Of a stretch of DNA of 64,000 bases, positions 9,231 through 17,205 are shown piece by piece. The stretch's first letter is position 1. The number at the start of each line of letters is the position of its first letter. The DNA comes from Massilia atriviolacea. Its GTDB lineage: Bacteria > Pseudomonadota > Gammaproteobacteria > Burkholderiales > Burkholderiaceae_D. The notes under the pieces are model-generated. The model saw only the letters and a list, made by a program, of their open reading frames with translations, was not told where the DNA came from and did no database searches. The DNA is taken from positions 496,001 to 560,000 of the forward strand of contig NZ_RXLQ01000002.1 of the NCBI RefSeq assembly GCF_003953935.1, given 5' to 3'. A program made the position numbers and the translations under genes.

Positions 9231-11333
9231 TCAGAAGCGCCATGCCAGGCCTGCCCGCAGGGTGCGCATTTCGCCCGGATGGGTGTGGATATCGGCCACC
9301 GGCGCCGGCTCGCCCGGCAGCTGCGACTCGTAATAGTAGTCGATGTCGCTCACGCGGCGGTCAAGCAGGTTCAGCACTTCCAGGGTGAGCTTGAGGCGCG
9401 GCGTGACCCGGTAACCGAGCTTCATGTTGAGCAGGGCGGACGAGGGCGAGCGCACCGAATCGTCTTCCACCAGCGCGCGCGGACCGAAATAGCGCAGCCG
9501 CAGCCCGCCCGACCATGGCCCGGCCGCGCCGGACACACCGAGCGAGGCGGTGCGGCTGATCGAACCGGGAATGAAGGCGCCGGCCGGGTCGCTGTCGCGA
9601 AAGCGCGCGTGCGACCAGGCCAGGTTGGCGTCGATGATCCAGTCCCTGGCAGGGGTGTAGAAATTGGCCAGCTCGATGCCGTGGCGCCGGCTCGGGCGGC
9701 CTGCCTCGGTGGTGCCGGCGTCGCCGATGAAGATCAGTTCGGAATCGAGATCGAGGCGCCAGGCGGCGATGGTGGTCTGCATGCCCGGCACCAGGCCCGC
9801 CAGGCGCAGGCCGGCCTCCTTGCCCGTGCCGCGCACCAGCGGCGTAGCGCGTTCGATGGCGACGCCGTCGGCGTCCACCGCCAGGCCGGTCCTGGGATCG
9901 ACGCTGCCGGTCACGCCGCGCGCGTCGTTGCTGTGGAAGCCCCGTCCCCAGTTCAGGTACACCTCCGCGTGTTTGCCGAGCGTGAAGATGGTCGTGAACT
10001 TCGGACTGGTGATGCCGGCATCGACCTTGCCCGAGTTGGCGGGGGTGTCGCTGCGCACGTCGAAGGCGTAGCGGTCCGAGCGCAGCCCGGCGACCGTGCG
10101 CAGCCAGGGTGTCCAGGCGGTGCTGTTGGACAGGTACAGCGCGCCGCTGCGCTCGCTAACCTCGTCCTCGCGCACGGTCGACAGGCGCCGGCGTTCCTCG
10201 CTCAGGTACAAGCCGACCGGGTCCAGCCGGTCCTCGCGCAGCTGGACGCCGAGCGCGGTCTCGGAAGCGAAGGGACCGAGCCCGTGGCGCCAGGTGCGCT
10301 CCGCGTTCAGGCCCAGGATGCGCCGGCTTTCGGCCTGGTGGAACTGGTCGCCGTGCCCGGGATCGTCGAGCGCATAGGTAAAGTCGCTGAACAGGTCGAG
10401 CCGCGACTTGATGAAGTAGGCGTTGACCCTGGCGCCGCCGTTGCCGAACTGCCGGCTCCACTCGCCGGAGAGGCTGTAGCGCGAGGTCTCGCCGCCATCC
10501 GTGGGCGCCAGGGTGCCGTAGCGGCCGATCAGGCCGGCGTCGAGCGCGCGCCGCGGCACCTGGTCGGTCGACGTCCATGAGGAATGCATGCCCATCGCCG
10601 TCACCCGCACCTCGTCGTCGCCGCGGCGCCAGCTGTACGAGAGCACGCCGTTGATGCGCTTGTAATCTTCCGGCGTCTCCCAGGGGCCGTCCTGGCCCGC
10701 GCGTTCGAGGGCGTACAGCAGCGTGCCGCCGGCGCGCTCGGCCGAATCGGCGACCAGCACGCGCTTGAAACGGTTCTGGCCCGCCTCCACGCTGAGCAAG
10801 CCTTGCTCCATCTGCCGCACGTAATCGAAAGCGGCCGCGCCGGCGACGGAAAAATCGCCTTCCTCCGCGTAGTAGGTGCCCTTCTTGTACGCGATGGTGC
10901 CGACCAGCTCCGGAATCAGGAAGTTCAGGTCCGAATAGCCCTGGCCGTGCGCGTTGGTCGGCAGGTTGACCGGCATGCCCATGACCGTGGTGCGGAAATC
11001 GGTACCGTGGTCGAGATTGAACCCGCGCGCGAAGTATTGATTGGCCTTTCCATCGCCGGCGTGCTGGGTCACGATCAGGCCCGGCACCGCTTCGAGCAGC
11101 TCGCCGGTGCGCAGCAGGGGACGGTTTTCGAGCTGCCTGGCGGTCACCGTGCCCTGGTTGGCCGAATCGGCGACACCGAGCGGTATCAGGCTGGCGGACA
11201 CGCGCACTTGCTGGACGGGGGAGGGAGCATCGCCTTCGGGCGTGGCGTTGGCGAGGGCGGGCAAGGCGAGCAGCAGCAGGGACGACAGCAGGCGCAGCCG
11301 GGGCAGCGGCGCGCTAAGGTTGGTATTTTTCAC
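9231..11333 (-). CDS. TonB-dependent receptor under a cobalamin riboswitch
   Basis: A 700-residue outer-membrane receptor. It has a signal peptide (residues 1-30, ending ALANA), a TonB-box-like QQVRVSASLI, a plug domain (GELLEAVPGLIVTQHAGDGK, ANQYFARGFNLDHGTDF, AYKKGTYYAEEGDFS) and a 22-strand-type barrel ending LAWRF. The plug differs from classic BtuB. A cobalamin riboswitch lies in its leader, so uptake of cobalamin, a corrinoid or cobalt is the natural inference. The leader between the aptamer and the start codon is about 190 bases. A DUF2946 gene follows on the same strand. Ligand specificity cannot be seen from the protein itself; the riboswitch is the main evidence. Confidence 0.85.
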   Translation of the reverse strand: MKNTNLSAPLPRLRLLSSLLLLALPALANATPEGDAPSPVQQVRVSASLIPLGVADSANQGTVTARQLENRPLLRTGELLEAVPGLIVTQHAGDGKANQYFARGFNLDHGTDFRTTVMGMPVNLPTNAHGQGYSDLNFLIPELVGTIAYKKGTYYAEEGDFSVAGAAAFDYVRQMEQGLLSVEAGQNRFKRVLVADSAERAGGTLLYALERAGQDGPWETPEDYKRINGVLSYSWRRGDDEVRVTAMGMHSSWTSTDQVPRRALDAGLIGRYGTLAPTDGGETSRYSLSGEWSRQFGNGGARVNAYFIKSRLDLFSDFTYALDDPGHGDQFHQAESRRILGLNAERTWRHGLGPFASETALGVQLREDRLDPVGLYLSEERRRLSTVREDEVSERSGALYLSNSTAWTPWLRTVAGLRSDRYAFDVRSDTPANSGKVDAGITSPKFTTIFTLGKHAEVYLNWGRGFHSNDARGVTGSVDPRTGLAVDADGVAIERATPLVRGTGKEAGLRLAGLVPGMQTTIAAWRLDLDSELIFIGDAGTTEAGRPSRRHGIELANFYTPARDWIIDANLAWSHARFRDSDPAGAFIPGSISRTASLGVSGAAGPWSGGLRLRYFGPRALVEDDSVRSPSSALLNMKLGYRVTPRLKLTLEVLNLLDRRVSDIDYYYESQLPGEPAPVADIHTHPGEMRTLRAGLAWRF

Positions 11334-11524
11334 GGGTACTCTCTGTTAAGGCCGGACTGGCCGGCCTGTTTTTTATACGGCGCACATCCCCGTGCACCGA
11401 GAAAAAAGAAGTGGCGGCCGACAGAGGCGTGATGGTCGATGGAGAGGTGGGAACGGCGGCATTGCGCGCGGTCCCGGACGATCCACAAACACGACAATTC
11501 CCGGCCGCTTGCTTCCATGCGTCC

Positions 11525-11722
11525 TGGCCGGTATCCGGGCTGACAGGTCGGATCGCCTCGCCTTCCCATGCCGATGGCACAGTGGACTACTGAGACAACC
11601 GGCCGCACCTCGTTGGACGGGATGCGGCGCCTGTTTTACCGTTGCGGGGACAGCACACGTTTGCCGCCGGCATGCCAGCGCGTGTTTCCCGTTTAACTGC
11701 GGCCTTCAGAGCAAGGCCGCGA
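11525..11722 (-). ncRNA. Cobalamin riboswitch (minus strand) upstream of TonB receptor
   Basis: Read on the minus strand, the elements come in the expected order. First a stem GCGGCCTT..AAGGCCGC (11699-11720), then AGTTAAACGGGAAACACG, then the core TGTCCCCGCAACGGTAA, then CACTGTGCCATCGGCATGGG with AAGGCGAGG, and last the B12-box-like AGCCCGGATACCGGCC (11526-11541). This is the AdoCbl/MeCbl aptamer (RF00174 type). High cobalamin would be expected to repress the downstream receptor. The 3' regulatory half is not obvious, so control by termination or by translation cannot be told apart. Confidence 0.88.
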
Positions 11723-11778
11723 GCACCAAAACCTGGCAATCATAAAGGCTGCTGAGTAATTTGGCAACGTTACTGCAC

Positions 11779-11853
11779 GTTCACCTCGACATGAGCTCGG
11801 CGGCGGCGCCCTTTTGCCACCGGCGACATCCGGGCCGTTCACGTCCGGTTCAC
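11779..11853 (+). promoter_or_regulatory. GTTCAC repeats, candidate response-regulator boxes
   Basis: GTTCAC occurs at 11837-11842 and again at 11848-11853, an exact 11-base direct repeat, with a third copy at 11779-11784. Tandem hexamers one helical turn apart are the usual site for OmpR/QseB/PmrA-type regulators. They lie just upstream of the operon that encodes such a regulator (12961-13641), so autoregulation is likely. This is inference from spacing and context. Confidence 0.4.
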
Positions 11854-11899
11854 ATTGCCCACGCTATCGTGATTCCATTCGACAACAATGGAGGTGGCA

Positions 11900-12952
11900 A
11901 TGCTCAAGACACTCTTACGCGTGGGGGCCTGGCTGGGAGCGACCCTGGTCCTGCTCGCCGCTGGCGCGTATCTCTACTACCGCAGCCTGGGCCTGGACCA
12001 GCTGCCCAAGGCCAATCCGCAGGCCACCGTGGCCGACCTGGCGTTCCTGCACAACGCGACGACGCAGAAACGCGGGCGCATCCTGGCCGTGGTCAGCAGC
12101 ACCGGGCGCGGCGGGCCTGGGATGAAGCGGGCCGGCTACGAGCTGACCGAACTCGCCCGCGCCTACTATGTGTTCCAGGCCAACGGCTACGAGGTCGACA
12201 TCGCCTCGCCCAAAGGCGGCAAGCCGCCCGAACGGATCGACCTGGACGACATGGGCGACGCCGACTACGCTTTCCTGAACGACGCCGGCGCACAGCGCAA
12301 GGTCGCCGATTCGACCGCGCTGGCCCGGGTCGACGCCAGCCGCTACGCGGCCGTGTATTTTGTCGGCGGCAAGGGCGCCATGCATGACTTGCCCGACCAC
12401 CCGGACGTGGCCCGCATCGTCAACGACATCGCCGCGCGCGGCGTGGTCGGCGCGGTCTGCCACGGGCCGGCGGCATTGCTGGGCGTGAAACGGGCCGACG
12501 GCAAGGCGCTGCTGGCCGGCCGCCGCATGACAGGCTTCACCAACGAAGAGGAACTGTTCCTGATGAAGGACGCGCGCACGCGCTTTGGCTTCCTGCTGGA
12601 GGAACGCGCCGTCGCCGAAGGGGCGCGCTTTGTGGCCGGCCCCAAATACATCGACAACACCATCGTCGACGGCCGCCTGGTCACCGGGCAGAACGCCTGG
12701 TCCACCTGGTCGGTGGCCGAAGCGATGGTCGCCGCGCTGGGGCACCGGCCCGTGGCGCGCGAGCGCACGGCGGAGGAAATCAGCGTGCGCCTGCTGGCCA
12801 CCTACTACCGCGACGGCCTGGACGCGGCCCGCGCGGAACAGGCGGCGCTGCCGCGATTCGATAAAATGCTGGTGCTGATGCATTCGGTGGTGGCCGCCAT
12901 GCAGTGGCGCGCGGCCGATGCCGTCAACCTTCAGCGCCTCGCCAACGGATAA
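11900..12952 (+). CDS. Membrane-anchored DJ-1/PfpI (type 1 glutamine amidotransferase-like) protein
   Basis: A 350-residue protein with one N-terminal membrane segment (residues about 5-25, LLRVGAWLGATLVLLAAGAY) followed by a DJ-1/PfpI domain. The nucleophile elbow is GAVCHGPAALLG, placing the catalytic Cys at residue 187 with His at 188, and the oxyanion-region motif YFVGGKGAMHDL precedes it. Proteins of this HchA/PfpI branch are hydrolases or glyoxalase-like stress enzymes; the exact substrate is unknown. A C-terminal tail of about 80 residues (AEEISVRLLATYYRDGLDAA) goes beyond the domain. The start at 11900 is chosen over an upstream ATG because GGAGGT sits directly before it. It is the first gene of an operon with a two-component system, 8 bases before the regulator. 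Confidence 0.82.
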   Translation: MLKTLLRVGAWLGATLVLLAAGAYLYYRSLGLDQLPKANPQATVADLAFLHNATTQKRGRILAVVSSTGRGGPGMKRAGYELTELARAYYVFQANGYEVDIASPKGGKPPERIDLDDMGDADYAFLNDAGAQRKVADSTALARVDASRYAAVYFVGGKGAMHDLPDHPDVARIVNDIAARGVVGAVCHGPAALLGVKRADGKALLAGRRMTGFTNEEELFLMKDARTRFGFLLEERAVAEGARFVAGPKYIDNTIVDGRLVTGQNAWSTWSVAEAMVAALGHRPVARERTAEEISVRLLATYYRDGLDAARAEQAALPRFDKMLVLMHSVVAAMQWRAADAVNLQRLANG

Positions 12953-12960
12953 GGAACCGG

Positions 12961-13641
12961 ATGCCCCTGCATATTCTCGTCGTCGAAGACCATGCCATGC
13001 TCGCGCAAAATCTTGCGGACGGGCTGGCGCTGCACGGCCACACCGCCGATTTTGCCGATAACGGCGAACTGGGACTCAAGCTGGCCCTGGAACAGCACTA
13101 CGACCTGATGATCCTCGACCTGGGCCTGCCCGGCATCGATGGCCTGGAAGTGTGCCGGCGCCTGCGCGCCAAGCTGACGCGGCGCATGCCGGTGCTGATG
13201 CTGACCGCGCGCGACGCCCTGCACGACAAGCTCGGCGGCTTCGACAGCGGCGCCGACGATTACCTGGTCAAGCCGTTCGCACTGGAAGAACTGCTTGCGC
13301 GCTGCAATGTGCTGGCGCGCCGGCACACGCTGCACCAGGACCACACCTTGGCCATCGGCAGCCTGCGCATCGACCGCCAGGCGCAGACGGTCACGCGCGA
13401 GGGGCGGGCGGTCAGGGTCAATCCGGTCGGTTACCGGATTTTGCTGACCCTGGCGGAGGCGCATCCGCGCGTGCTGACCCGTTCGGAGCTGACGCAGACC
13501 CTGTGGCACGACGCGCCGCCCGATTCGGACGCCTTGCGCACGCACCTCTACCAGCTGCGCCAGAGTCTCGACAAGCCCTTCGGCGGCGCCATGCTGCTGA
13601 CGGTGCACGGAGTCGGGTTCAAGCTCGATGCCGGCGCATGA
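12961..13641 (+). CDS. OmpR-family response regulator
   Basis: A 226-residue regulator with an N-terminal receiver domain and a C-terminal winged helix. The acidic pocket (VVED), the phospho-acceptor Asp53 in MILDLGLPGIDG and the conserved Lys in DDYLVKPF are all present. The effector domain ends TVHGVGFKLDAGA, in the typical OmpR/QseB arrangement. The start at 12961 has AAGGA about 5 bases upstream. The gene overlaps the kinase start by ATGA, so the pair is coupled. Candidate targets are the GTTCAC repeats upstream of the operon, which also drives the DJ-1 protein. Confidence 0.93.
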   Translation: MPLHILVVEDHAMLAQNLADGLALHGHTADFADNGELGLKLALEQHYDLMILDLGLPGIDGLEVCRRLRAKLTRRMPVLMLTARDALHDKLGGFDSGADDYLVKPFALEELLARCNVLARRHTLHQDHTLAIGSLRIDRQAQTVTREGRAVRVNPVGYRILLTLAEAHPRVLTRSELTQTLWHDAPPDSDALRTHLYQLRQSLDKPFGGAMLLTVHGVGFKLDAGA

Positions 13642-14921
13642 AGGGCGCACACTCCCTGCGCGCCAGGATGATGGCCGCGTTCGCGCTGTTTGCGCTGGCG
13701 ACGGCGCTGTGTTTCAGCCTGTTCAGCGTGCTGTTCGTGTATTCGGTCGAAGACAGTTTTTTCGACAAGCTGCTGCGGCAGGAGGCCGCGCGCCAGGAGC
13801 ACAGCTGGCGTGCCTCGGGCATGCCGGCCGCGCCGCTGCACGATAACATCGCGGTGCATCGCAGCCTGGACACCTTTCCGGCCGACCTGGCGCGCCAGAT
13901 GGCGGGCGCGGCGCGCAAGGGCGAGTTTTTCGGGGACCAGGGTCGGCACTACCACGTGCGCACCCTGGTCCTGGGCGATGCCCCGGCTTACCTGGTGGCG
14001 GAGGTGAGCCGCGACCTGGTGGTGCGGCCGCGCATGCCCTTCATCCTCGGCTTTCTGGGCGTATCCACGCTGGCGATCCTGGCCGTGACACTGGCCGTCG
14101 GCTACTGGCTGGCGCGGCGCGCCACGGCGCCCTTGACGCGGCTGGCGCTGCTGGTATCGCAGGCCCAACCGGGCCAGCTGCCGCAGCGCTTCGCGCACGA
14201 TTTTCCGGATAACGAAATCGGCGCGCTGGCGCGCAAGCTGGACGAGGCGATGGCGCGCATCGCCGCCTTCATCGAACGCGAGCAGCATTTCACGCGCGAC
14301 GCCAGCCACGAGCTGCGCACGCCGCTGGCGGTGATCGAAGGCGCGGCGCAGTTGCTGGCGCAGCAGCCGATGCCGGCCCAGGCGGGCGCCCAGTTGCAGC
14401 GCGTGCGCAGCGCGGCGGCGCAGATGGCGCAGACGGTGGCAACCCTGCTGTCGCTGGCGCGCGAGGAACTCGACGCCTCACTGCCCGAGCCGGTGGCCCT
14501 GCTGCCGCTGGTCGAGGACGCGGTGGTGCAGTTTGCGCATCTGTTGGACGGCAAGGAAGTCGAGGTCAGCGTCGAGGTGGCGCCGGACGCGGTGGTCGAG
14601 AGCCATCGCGCGGCACTGGCGATCCTGCTGTCCAACCTGGTCGGCAACGCGTTCGGGCATACCCGGCAGGGCCTGATACGGATCTATATGGAAGGCGGCA
14701 GCCTGGTCGTGTCCGATAGCGGGCCGGGGATCGCGCCGGTCCTGCGCGAGCGCCTGTTCGAAGCGGGCGCCAAGGGCGAGGCCAGCGCCGGGTTCGGCCT
14801 GGGCCTGTCGATCGCGCGCCGGCTTGGCGAGCGTGTGGGCATCGCCATTGCGATCGACAGCGGCGCAGACGGCACCCGCGCGCGCCTTTCGTGGCATTGC
14901 GGGACAGCCGGCGGCGCGTAG
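13638..14921 (+). CDS. Sensor histidine kinase (HAMP-HisKA-HATPase)
   Basis: A 427-residue inner-membrane kinase. The first membrane segment is MMAAFALFALATALCFSLFS, then a periplasmic sensor of about 110 residues, a second segment (FILGFLGVSTLAILAVTLAV), a HAMP linker (ARRATAPLTRLALLVSQAQP), the H-box FTRDASHELRTPLAVIEGA with His224, an N-box LLSNLVGNAFGHTR and G-boxes VSDSGPGIAP and GFGLGLSIARRLG. All catalytic motifs look intact, so it should be active. The start at 13638 overlaps the regulator stop. The signal sensed is not apparent. Confidence 0.92.
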   Translation: MKGAHSLRARMMAAFALFALATALCFSLFSVLFVYSVEDSFFDKLLRQEAARQEHSWRASGMPAAPLHDNIAVHRSLDTFPADLARQMAGAARKGEFFGDQGRHYHVRTLVLGDAPAYLVAEVSRDLVVRPRMPFILGFLGVSTLAILAVTLAVGYWLARRATAPLTRLALLVSQAQPGQLPQRFAHDFPDNEIGALARKLDEAMARIAAFIEREQHFTRDASHELRTPLAVIEGAAQLLAQQPMPAQAGAQLQRVRSAAAQMAQTVATLLSLAREELDASLPEPVALLPLVEDAVVQFAHLLDGKEVEVSVEVAPDAVVESHRAALAILLSNLVGNAFGHTRQGLIRIYMEGGSLVVSDSGPGIAPVLRERLFEAGAKGEASAGFGLGLSIARRLGERVGIAIAIDSGADGTRARLSWHCGTAGGA

Positions 14922-14976
14922 CCTTAGCCGGGCAGTTTCGCTTTTGCGAAAATGACTGGCGCGTTATATTGACGTA

Positions 14977-14998
14977 TACCCGGCAAGAATGCCGGGTA
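14977..14998. terminator. Perfect 9-bp hairpin between convergent genes
   Basis: TACCCGGCA-AGAA-TGCCGGGTA is an exact inverted repeat with a tetraloop, placed between the 3' end of the kinase gene and the 3' end of the minus-strand small gene at 15031. It is well placed as a bidirectional terminator, although neither side has a long T run. Confidence 0.5.
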
Positions 14999-15030
14999 GG
15001 GCGAATCCGGGCACGATCAGCCGCGACTCT

Positions 15031-15312
15031 TTAAGCCTTTGAATCTGTCTTTGCTTTTGCTGGTGCGGCAGACTTGCCGGCTGATTTGGTTTTTGGGACT
15101 TTCTTGGGCGTCCCATTTTTTTCCAGTACCTTGGCCAGTTGCTCCCACGAGAATGTCAGGCAATTTACCGAGTTATTTGCTGGCCACCATTCGACGGAAC
15201 CTTTACTGAAGACCAGTTTCCCCAGTTTGCCCTCTTTTCCGGCGACAGCGATCGTACTGTCCACTTTGTTGATATCGACTTCCTGACCCAGTTTCAATTT
15301 CAAGCTTGCCAT
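15031..15312 (-). CDS. Small basic protein, function unknown
   Basis: A 93-residue protein I do not recognise. The first 65 residues form a small folded-looking domain (MASLKLKLGQEVDINKVDST, then GKLGKLVFSKGSVEWWPANN with a Trp pair, and TFSWEQLAKVLEK). The last 28 residues are a Lys/Ala/Pro/Ser tail typical of a disordered nucleic-acid-binding extension. The start at 15312 is favoured by GGAAG about 10 bases upstream; a second ATG directly before it is equally possible. The coding DNA is visibly less GC-rich than the flanks, as are the next two genes, which suggests an acquired patch. No partner gene is evident. Confidence 0.55.
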   Translation of the reverse strand: MASLKLKLGQEVDINKVDSTIAVAGKEGKLGKLVFSKGSVEWWPANNSVNCLTFSWEQLAKVLEKNGTPKKVPKTKSAGKSAAPAKAKTDSKA

Positions 15313-15463
15313 CATTAACTTCCAGGTTATTAACGGAAATTTCATTTTAGCATTATTTATGGCAATAAGATCCCCAGTCGAGAAACGATGCCCGGCAAAC
15401 CGACATACATAAAAGCAGCATTGCGATGCACGCTCAACGTCAGATCCGCACATCGGCTGGACC

Positions 15464-16210
15464 TTAGTCGCTGCGGTCCAGGCTAGCGTCTCGTCGCTGT
15501 TTCATTTCGGCGTATTTCACCGGTCCGGCCGGATCATCTCCCCTGTAGGCAATGTTGAGATCGATCCCCGCCGCCCCATCCAAACCATGAATTGACAGAA
15601 TGCGGTCCAGCCGATCCGCGGCAGGGGGAATGGCGCATATCAGGGGTTCGAAGTAATTGTCGAGAATGCCTTTATCAGGCATCGCGAGCTCATTGGTTAA
15701 AGCCTCGAGATACGCATTCTTGGGAGAGGCTAACCAATTGATCGCGAATCCGGCGCGAGCGCACAGTTCGGAATGTACTAACAACATCGTGCGGCCGTTG
15801 CCATCCAAGAATGGATGGCCCCAAGCGAAACTACCCATCACCGTGCCGGGCTTGCGGCGCATGATCTTCGCGTCCGCTGCCATGCGCAGTCCCCACTCGA
15901 TTGCGCGCTGCGAAAGGTCCGAGCGCTCGAACTGGACGCGTTCACCCTTTGAAAGGTATCTTCCCACATCAAGGCTGTGCCGATCCACGCCGGCCCATGG
16001 ATAGAAGTGGCTGAACAAGATTCTGTGCACCTCCAGGAACGTTGCATAACTAATTGCAGGAGACTGTTGCGGGGACAGGTAATCCAGGGCTTCTTCGACG
16101 TTCGCCGTGAAATGCAAATGTTCCTGCACTCGCACAAAGTCCAGTTCAGTCAAGCCTTCGTGATTGCGCAGATACCCACGGGTGTCAACATCGCCGAATG
16201 GGTCGAACAT
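15464..16210 (-). CDS. Fic-domain protein (AMP-transferase family)
   Basis: A 248-residue Fic/DOC protein. The core motif is HPFLDGNGRT at residues 132-141, which has the catalytic His132, the acidic residue and the anion-binding GNGR; the family commonly transfers AMP onto hydroxyl side chains of target proteins. The segment VHRILFSHFYPWAGVDRHSL upstream is the usual lead-in helix and flap. TANVEEA at 35-41 resembles the inhibitory (S/T)xxxE(G/N) motif but ends in Glu instead of Gly or Asn, so self-inhibition is uncertain. The start at 16210 has AAGGA about 7 bases upstream. It lies in a lower-GC patch beside an AbiEi-like protein. Toxin, regulatory enzyme and mobile-element cargo are all possible. 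Confidence 0.82.
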   Translation of the reverse strand: MFDPFGDVDTRGYLRNHEGLTELDFVRVQEHLHFTANVEEALDYLSPQQSPAISYATFLEVHRILFSHFYPWAGVDRHSLDVGRYLSKGERVQFERSDLSQRAIEWGLRMAADAKIMRRKPGTVMGSFAWGHPFLDGNGRTMLLVHSELCARAGFAINWLASPKNAYLEALTNELAMPDKGILDNYFEPLICAIPPAADRLDRILSIHGLDGAAGIDLNIAYRGDDPAGPVKYAEMKQRRDASLDRSD

Positions 16211-16304
16211 TGTTGATCCTTGTCATTGGATTTGCGGTGGGGGGCGCTAGGTGTGTCATGCGTGCGCAGTCGGGACCGTCACGCAAACGGACTTTGACAC
16301 CGGC

Positions 16305-16371
16305 TAAGTACTTGACCCGAAATAAATGTGAGTTCTGGCCAAAAACACATTTATTTCTGGGCGAGTACTTA
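16305..16371. repeat. Dispersed palindromic element, copy 2 (67 bp)
   Basis: Two 26-base arms, matching at 23 positions when one is reverse-complemented, flank a 15-base centre. The ends read TAAGTACTTG and CGAGTACTTA; the inner arms read AAATAAATGTG and CACATTTATTT. The last three bases form the stop codon of the gene at 16369-17094, so the element sits exactly on that gene's 3' end and may have set its C-terminus. It is the inverted counterpart of the copy at 8636-8705. Confidence 0.82.
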
Positions 16372-17094
16372 CGACAACAAGTATCGGCTGTCTTCTGCGG
16401 ATGAGGCCAACTGCCCGGAATGAGCTGATGAATCGTACTTGTCTTTTTTCTCGAACAAATAATTGGTCATTAATCTGGACATCTGGGCGCCATTGATGAC
16501 TTTTGCCTTGAACAGGGCGACCAGGATCTGGCCGGTAGCATCGAGCTGCACGTCGTCGCCCGAAGCGCGCGTGACTGCTTCCACCCAATCGTCAAGCCTT
16601 GAACGTTCGTATTGAATGTTGTGCTGCCTGGCCACAGCGCAAATATACATTGCCACGTTCTTTTGGGGGATCTGGCTGAGGTCTTGCGGCACTTCCGCTG
16701 GCGGCGGCAGTTGCTTGGCATTGCAATAACCAAGCACATGGTTGCCGAGCTGAAGTGCCTTGGAACGTCGGACTTTGCCGGTATCGACAAAACAAGTGTA
16801 CAGTCCGAGGCGGTGCTCGATATGAACGAATGTCGCGTCGATCTGTTGCTTCAAAAAAAACTCCCGGAACGCCGCTTCTGGAGGGCCATTCAGTAATTCT
16901 GGACATCCACCGGGATTTTTTTTTGCCTTGGCAAACACGCCCGGTGCCATCCGCAGAAGCACACCATCGTCGATCAGTTTTCTGAGCGCAACGGTAAGTT
17001 GCGACTGCCCCCCCAAAGCGGCAAGTTCCGAACGCAGAATTACCTGCCCGTCCATGCGCTTGATCGAAATGCGAAGTTTGTCCAGAACAGTCAT
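16369..17094 (-). CDS. AbiEi/DUF6088-like winged-helix protein
   Basis: A 241-residue protein. Residues 1-60 look like the winged-helix DNA-binding domain of AbiEi-type antitoxins and DUF6088 proteins (DGQVILRSELAALGGQSQLT, ALRKLIDDGVLLRMAPGVFA, then Lys-rich). The middle (FLKQQIDATFVHIEHRLGLY) and C-terminal half are unfamiliar to me. AbiEi proteins repress and neutralise AbiEii nucleotidyltransferase toxins, but no AbiEii gene follows here; the neighbour is a Fic protein 158 bases downstream. The stop codon lies inside a palindromic repeat, so the last few residues may derive from, or be cut short by, that insertion. Family placement is moderate and function is inference. Confidence 0.55.
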   Translation of the reverse strand: MTVLDKLRISIKRMDGQVILRSELAALGGQSQLTVALRKLIDDGVLLRMAPGVFAKAKKNPGGCPELLNGPPEAAFREFFLKQQIDATFVHIEHRLGLYTCFVDTGKVRRSKALQLGNHVLGYCNAKQLPPPAEVPQDLSQIPQKNVAMYICAVARQHNIQYERSRLDDWVEAVTRASGDDVQLDATGQILVALFKAKVINGAQMSRLMTNYLFEKKDKYDSSAHSGQLASSAEDSRYLLS

Positions 17095-17205
17095 GCAATC
17101 ATCCAGGGCAGTTCATTGTTTATCCCGGATTCTACCATATTTCCCCTTTATTTTCATGGACTTAAGGCAAAGTGCGCGCCCGCCGCGACGCCACGCGCTG
17201 TCACC

